Source: Phycisphaerae bacterium (GTDB lineage Bacteria > Planctomycetota > Phycisphaerae > UBA1845 > Fen-1342). From it: 64,000 nt of DNA. The stretch is from contig JAUIEC010000003.1 of NCBI GenBank assembly GCA_030428945.1, positions 186,001-250,000 on the forward strand, read 5' to 3'. Positions within the stretch are counted from its first letter, which is position 1. Each line of letters begins with the position of its first letter. The notes under the pieces are model-generated. The model was not told the origin of the DNA. It worked only from the letters and a program-made list of their open reading frames with translations, and did no database searches. A program made the position numbers and the translations under genes. Positions 62,895 through 64,000 of the stretch are shown here, in pieces.

Positions 62895-64000
62895 ATGTTT
62901 GCCCCGCCGCCCGCCAGCCTGGCTGCCTGCTTCCCCGCCGACGATCCGGTCCGGTACTGGATGGAAGCCGATCGAACGCCGGACGGGCACGTCGGGAACG
63001 TGCAGGTCGGCGTCAGTGCCGGCCGCGTGCTGGCCCGCTGCGGATCCGAGACGCTGGCCGACCTTCCCCTGGCGGAAATCGAAGAGGCCCGCGTTGACGA
63101 GATGTTCGGTGGTTCGCGCCTCGTCGCGGTCGCCTCCGGCCGGACGCACGTACTGGCCCGCTACTCGCGGACGCTGGTCGGCGAGTTCGCGGCCCTCTGC
63201 CGGGTCATCGAGGATCTGCGCGAGGGACGCGAGCCGGTCGTGCCCGACGAACTCGATACGGCCCGCTGTGCCAGGTGCGGCTCGCCGCTGCCGGAGCGTG
63301 GCGGCAACTGTCCCCGCTGCGTCTCGAAGCGCAACGTGCTGATCCGCCTGGCGCGCCTGCTGGTGCCTTACCGTGGTCGCGTCGCGCTGCTGGTGCTCTG
63401 TTCGACGCTCAGCGTGCTGGCCGCCATGACCCCGCCGCTGGTCTACAAGAACATCACCGACCGCGTCATTCGCGAGGGGCTCGCCAGTGAACTCGGCTGG
63501 TGGATCGGCCTGATCCTGACGGCGTTCCTGGCCGAGAACCTGTTCCGCTTCCTGACCAACTGGACGAACGCCTGGCTCGGGGCCCGGGTGGTGGCGGACC
63601 TGCGATCACAACTGCACACCAAGGCCCAGCGGCTGCGACTGCTGTATCACAACCGGCACGAGTCCGGGCAACTGGTCGGGCGGGTGATGCACGACACGGC
63701 CGAACTGCAGCACTTCCTGATCGACGGGCTGCCGTATTTCCTGGTCAACATGCTGAGCACGGCGACGATCGGGATCATCCTGGTTTCGCTGAGCTGGAAA
63801 CTGGCGCTGCTGGTCTTCCTGCCGGTGCCGCTGCTGATCGTCGGCGGCGGCCTGTTCTGGAAACACCTGCATCCGCTCTTTCACCAGCGGGGCAACCGGG
63901 TCGGGGCCCTGCACACGATTCTGTCCGAGTCGCTCCGCGGCGTGCGGGCCGTCAAGAGCCTCAGCCAGGAGGACCGCCGGACGCGCGAGTTCGACCACGC
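62895..64000 (+). CDS. ABC exporter with N-terminal zinc ribbon (3' end outside window)
   Basis: This is a 368-residue partial frame from ATG 62895 (AAGGAG about 13 nt upstream), open to the window end. An N-terminal domain of about 130 residues is followed by a zinc ribbon, CARCGSPLPERGGNCPRC (about 127-144). Then comes an ABC exporter transmembrane domain: VALLVLCSTLSVLAAMTPPL, WWIGLILTAFLAENLF, ESGQLVGRVMHDTAELQHFL and TIGIILVSLSWKLALLVFL. The frame ends in the coupling-helix region (LSESLRGVRAVKSLSQEDRR). The nucleotide-binding domain should follow outside. The zinc ribbon ahead of the exporter core is uncommon. Confidence 0.8.
   Translation, partial: MFAPPPASLAACFPADDPVRYWMEADRTPDGHVGNVQVGVSAGRVLARCGSETLADLPLAEIEEARVDEMFGGSRLVAVASGRTHVLARYSRTLVGEFAALCRVIEDLREGREPVVPDELDTARCARCGSPLPERGGNCPRCVSKRNVLIRLARLLVPYRGRVALLVLCSTLSVLAAMTPPLVYKNITDRVIREGLASELGWWIGLILTAFLAENLFRFLTNWTNAWLGARVVADLRSQLHTKAQRLRLLYHNRHESGQLVGRVMHDTAELQHFLIDGLPYFLVNMLSTATIGIILVSLSWKLALLVFLPVPLLIVGGGLFWKHLHPLFHQRGNRVGALHTILSESLRGVRAVKSLSQEDRRTREFDH

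Overview
The window is high-G+C bacterial DNA, most probably from a planctomycete of the Phycisphaerae type. The evidence is five secreted proteins with dockerin-like calcium repeats ending in FG-x-x-C, PEP-CTERM sorting tails, T5SS/PEP-CTERM-type repeats, several ECF sigma factor/Ser-Thr kinase gene pairs with TPR tails, and DUF1257, DUF3150 and Ycf46-like AAA relatives. No rRNA or housekeeping marker is present, so this placement is an inference from gene content.

Left part (1-22 kb). A VWA protein truncated by the window edge is followed by tRNA-Ser(GGA) and a decayed tyrosine integrase. Next come three minus-strand genes for exported proteins (PKD/laminin-B-like lipoprotein, T5SS-type repeat protein, giant 158-residue-repeat dockerin protein) and a sigma/kinase pair. 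A patch of gene debris follows: an AAA ATPase without its P-loop, a DUF3150-like gene with an internal deletion and frameshift, a pRiA4b ORF-3-like gene and, further on, an intact DUF1257 gene. Between them lie a dockerin plus C-type-lectin protein and a second sigma/kinase pair.

Middle (22-43 kb). This holds a RecB-like nuclease/helicase, a HAD lipoprotein, an orphan FixJ-type regulator, a lone beta-class DNA methyltransferase, and a tandem pair of exported amidohydrolases of which the second has lost its metal ligands. The most striking gene is a secreted thioredoxin/peroxiredoxin-like protein on the minus strand (33805-34692). It is interrupted by an in-frame TGA exactly where the first cysteine of W-C-P-Y-C should be, and directly followed by a strong two-part hairpin: a selenoprotein with a bacterial SECIS. 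About 9 kb away is the matching tRNA-Sec (selC, anticodon UCA, 43122-43217) with its own promoter. No selA, selB or selD lies in the window, so these must be elsewhere. A further sigma/kinase pair and dockerin and PEP-CTERM proteins lie between.

Right part (43-64 kb). The selC 3' end carries a small decayed integrative element flanked by 26-nt direct repeats. Beyond it are exported enzymes (alpha/beta hydrolase, PqqB-like metallo-hydrolase), an FHA-GAF-SpoIIE phosphatase, a lone TPR kinase, two PEP-CTERM proteins, and an RND efflux operon (TetR, membrane fusion protein, pump) with a clear promoter/operator. The fourth sigma/kinase pair and the start of an ABC exporter gene, which runs off the end, complete the window.

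The overall theme is cell-surface and exported proteins under dense sigma-factor and kinase control, with selenium-dependent redox chemistry as the notable system.
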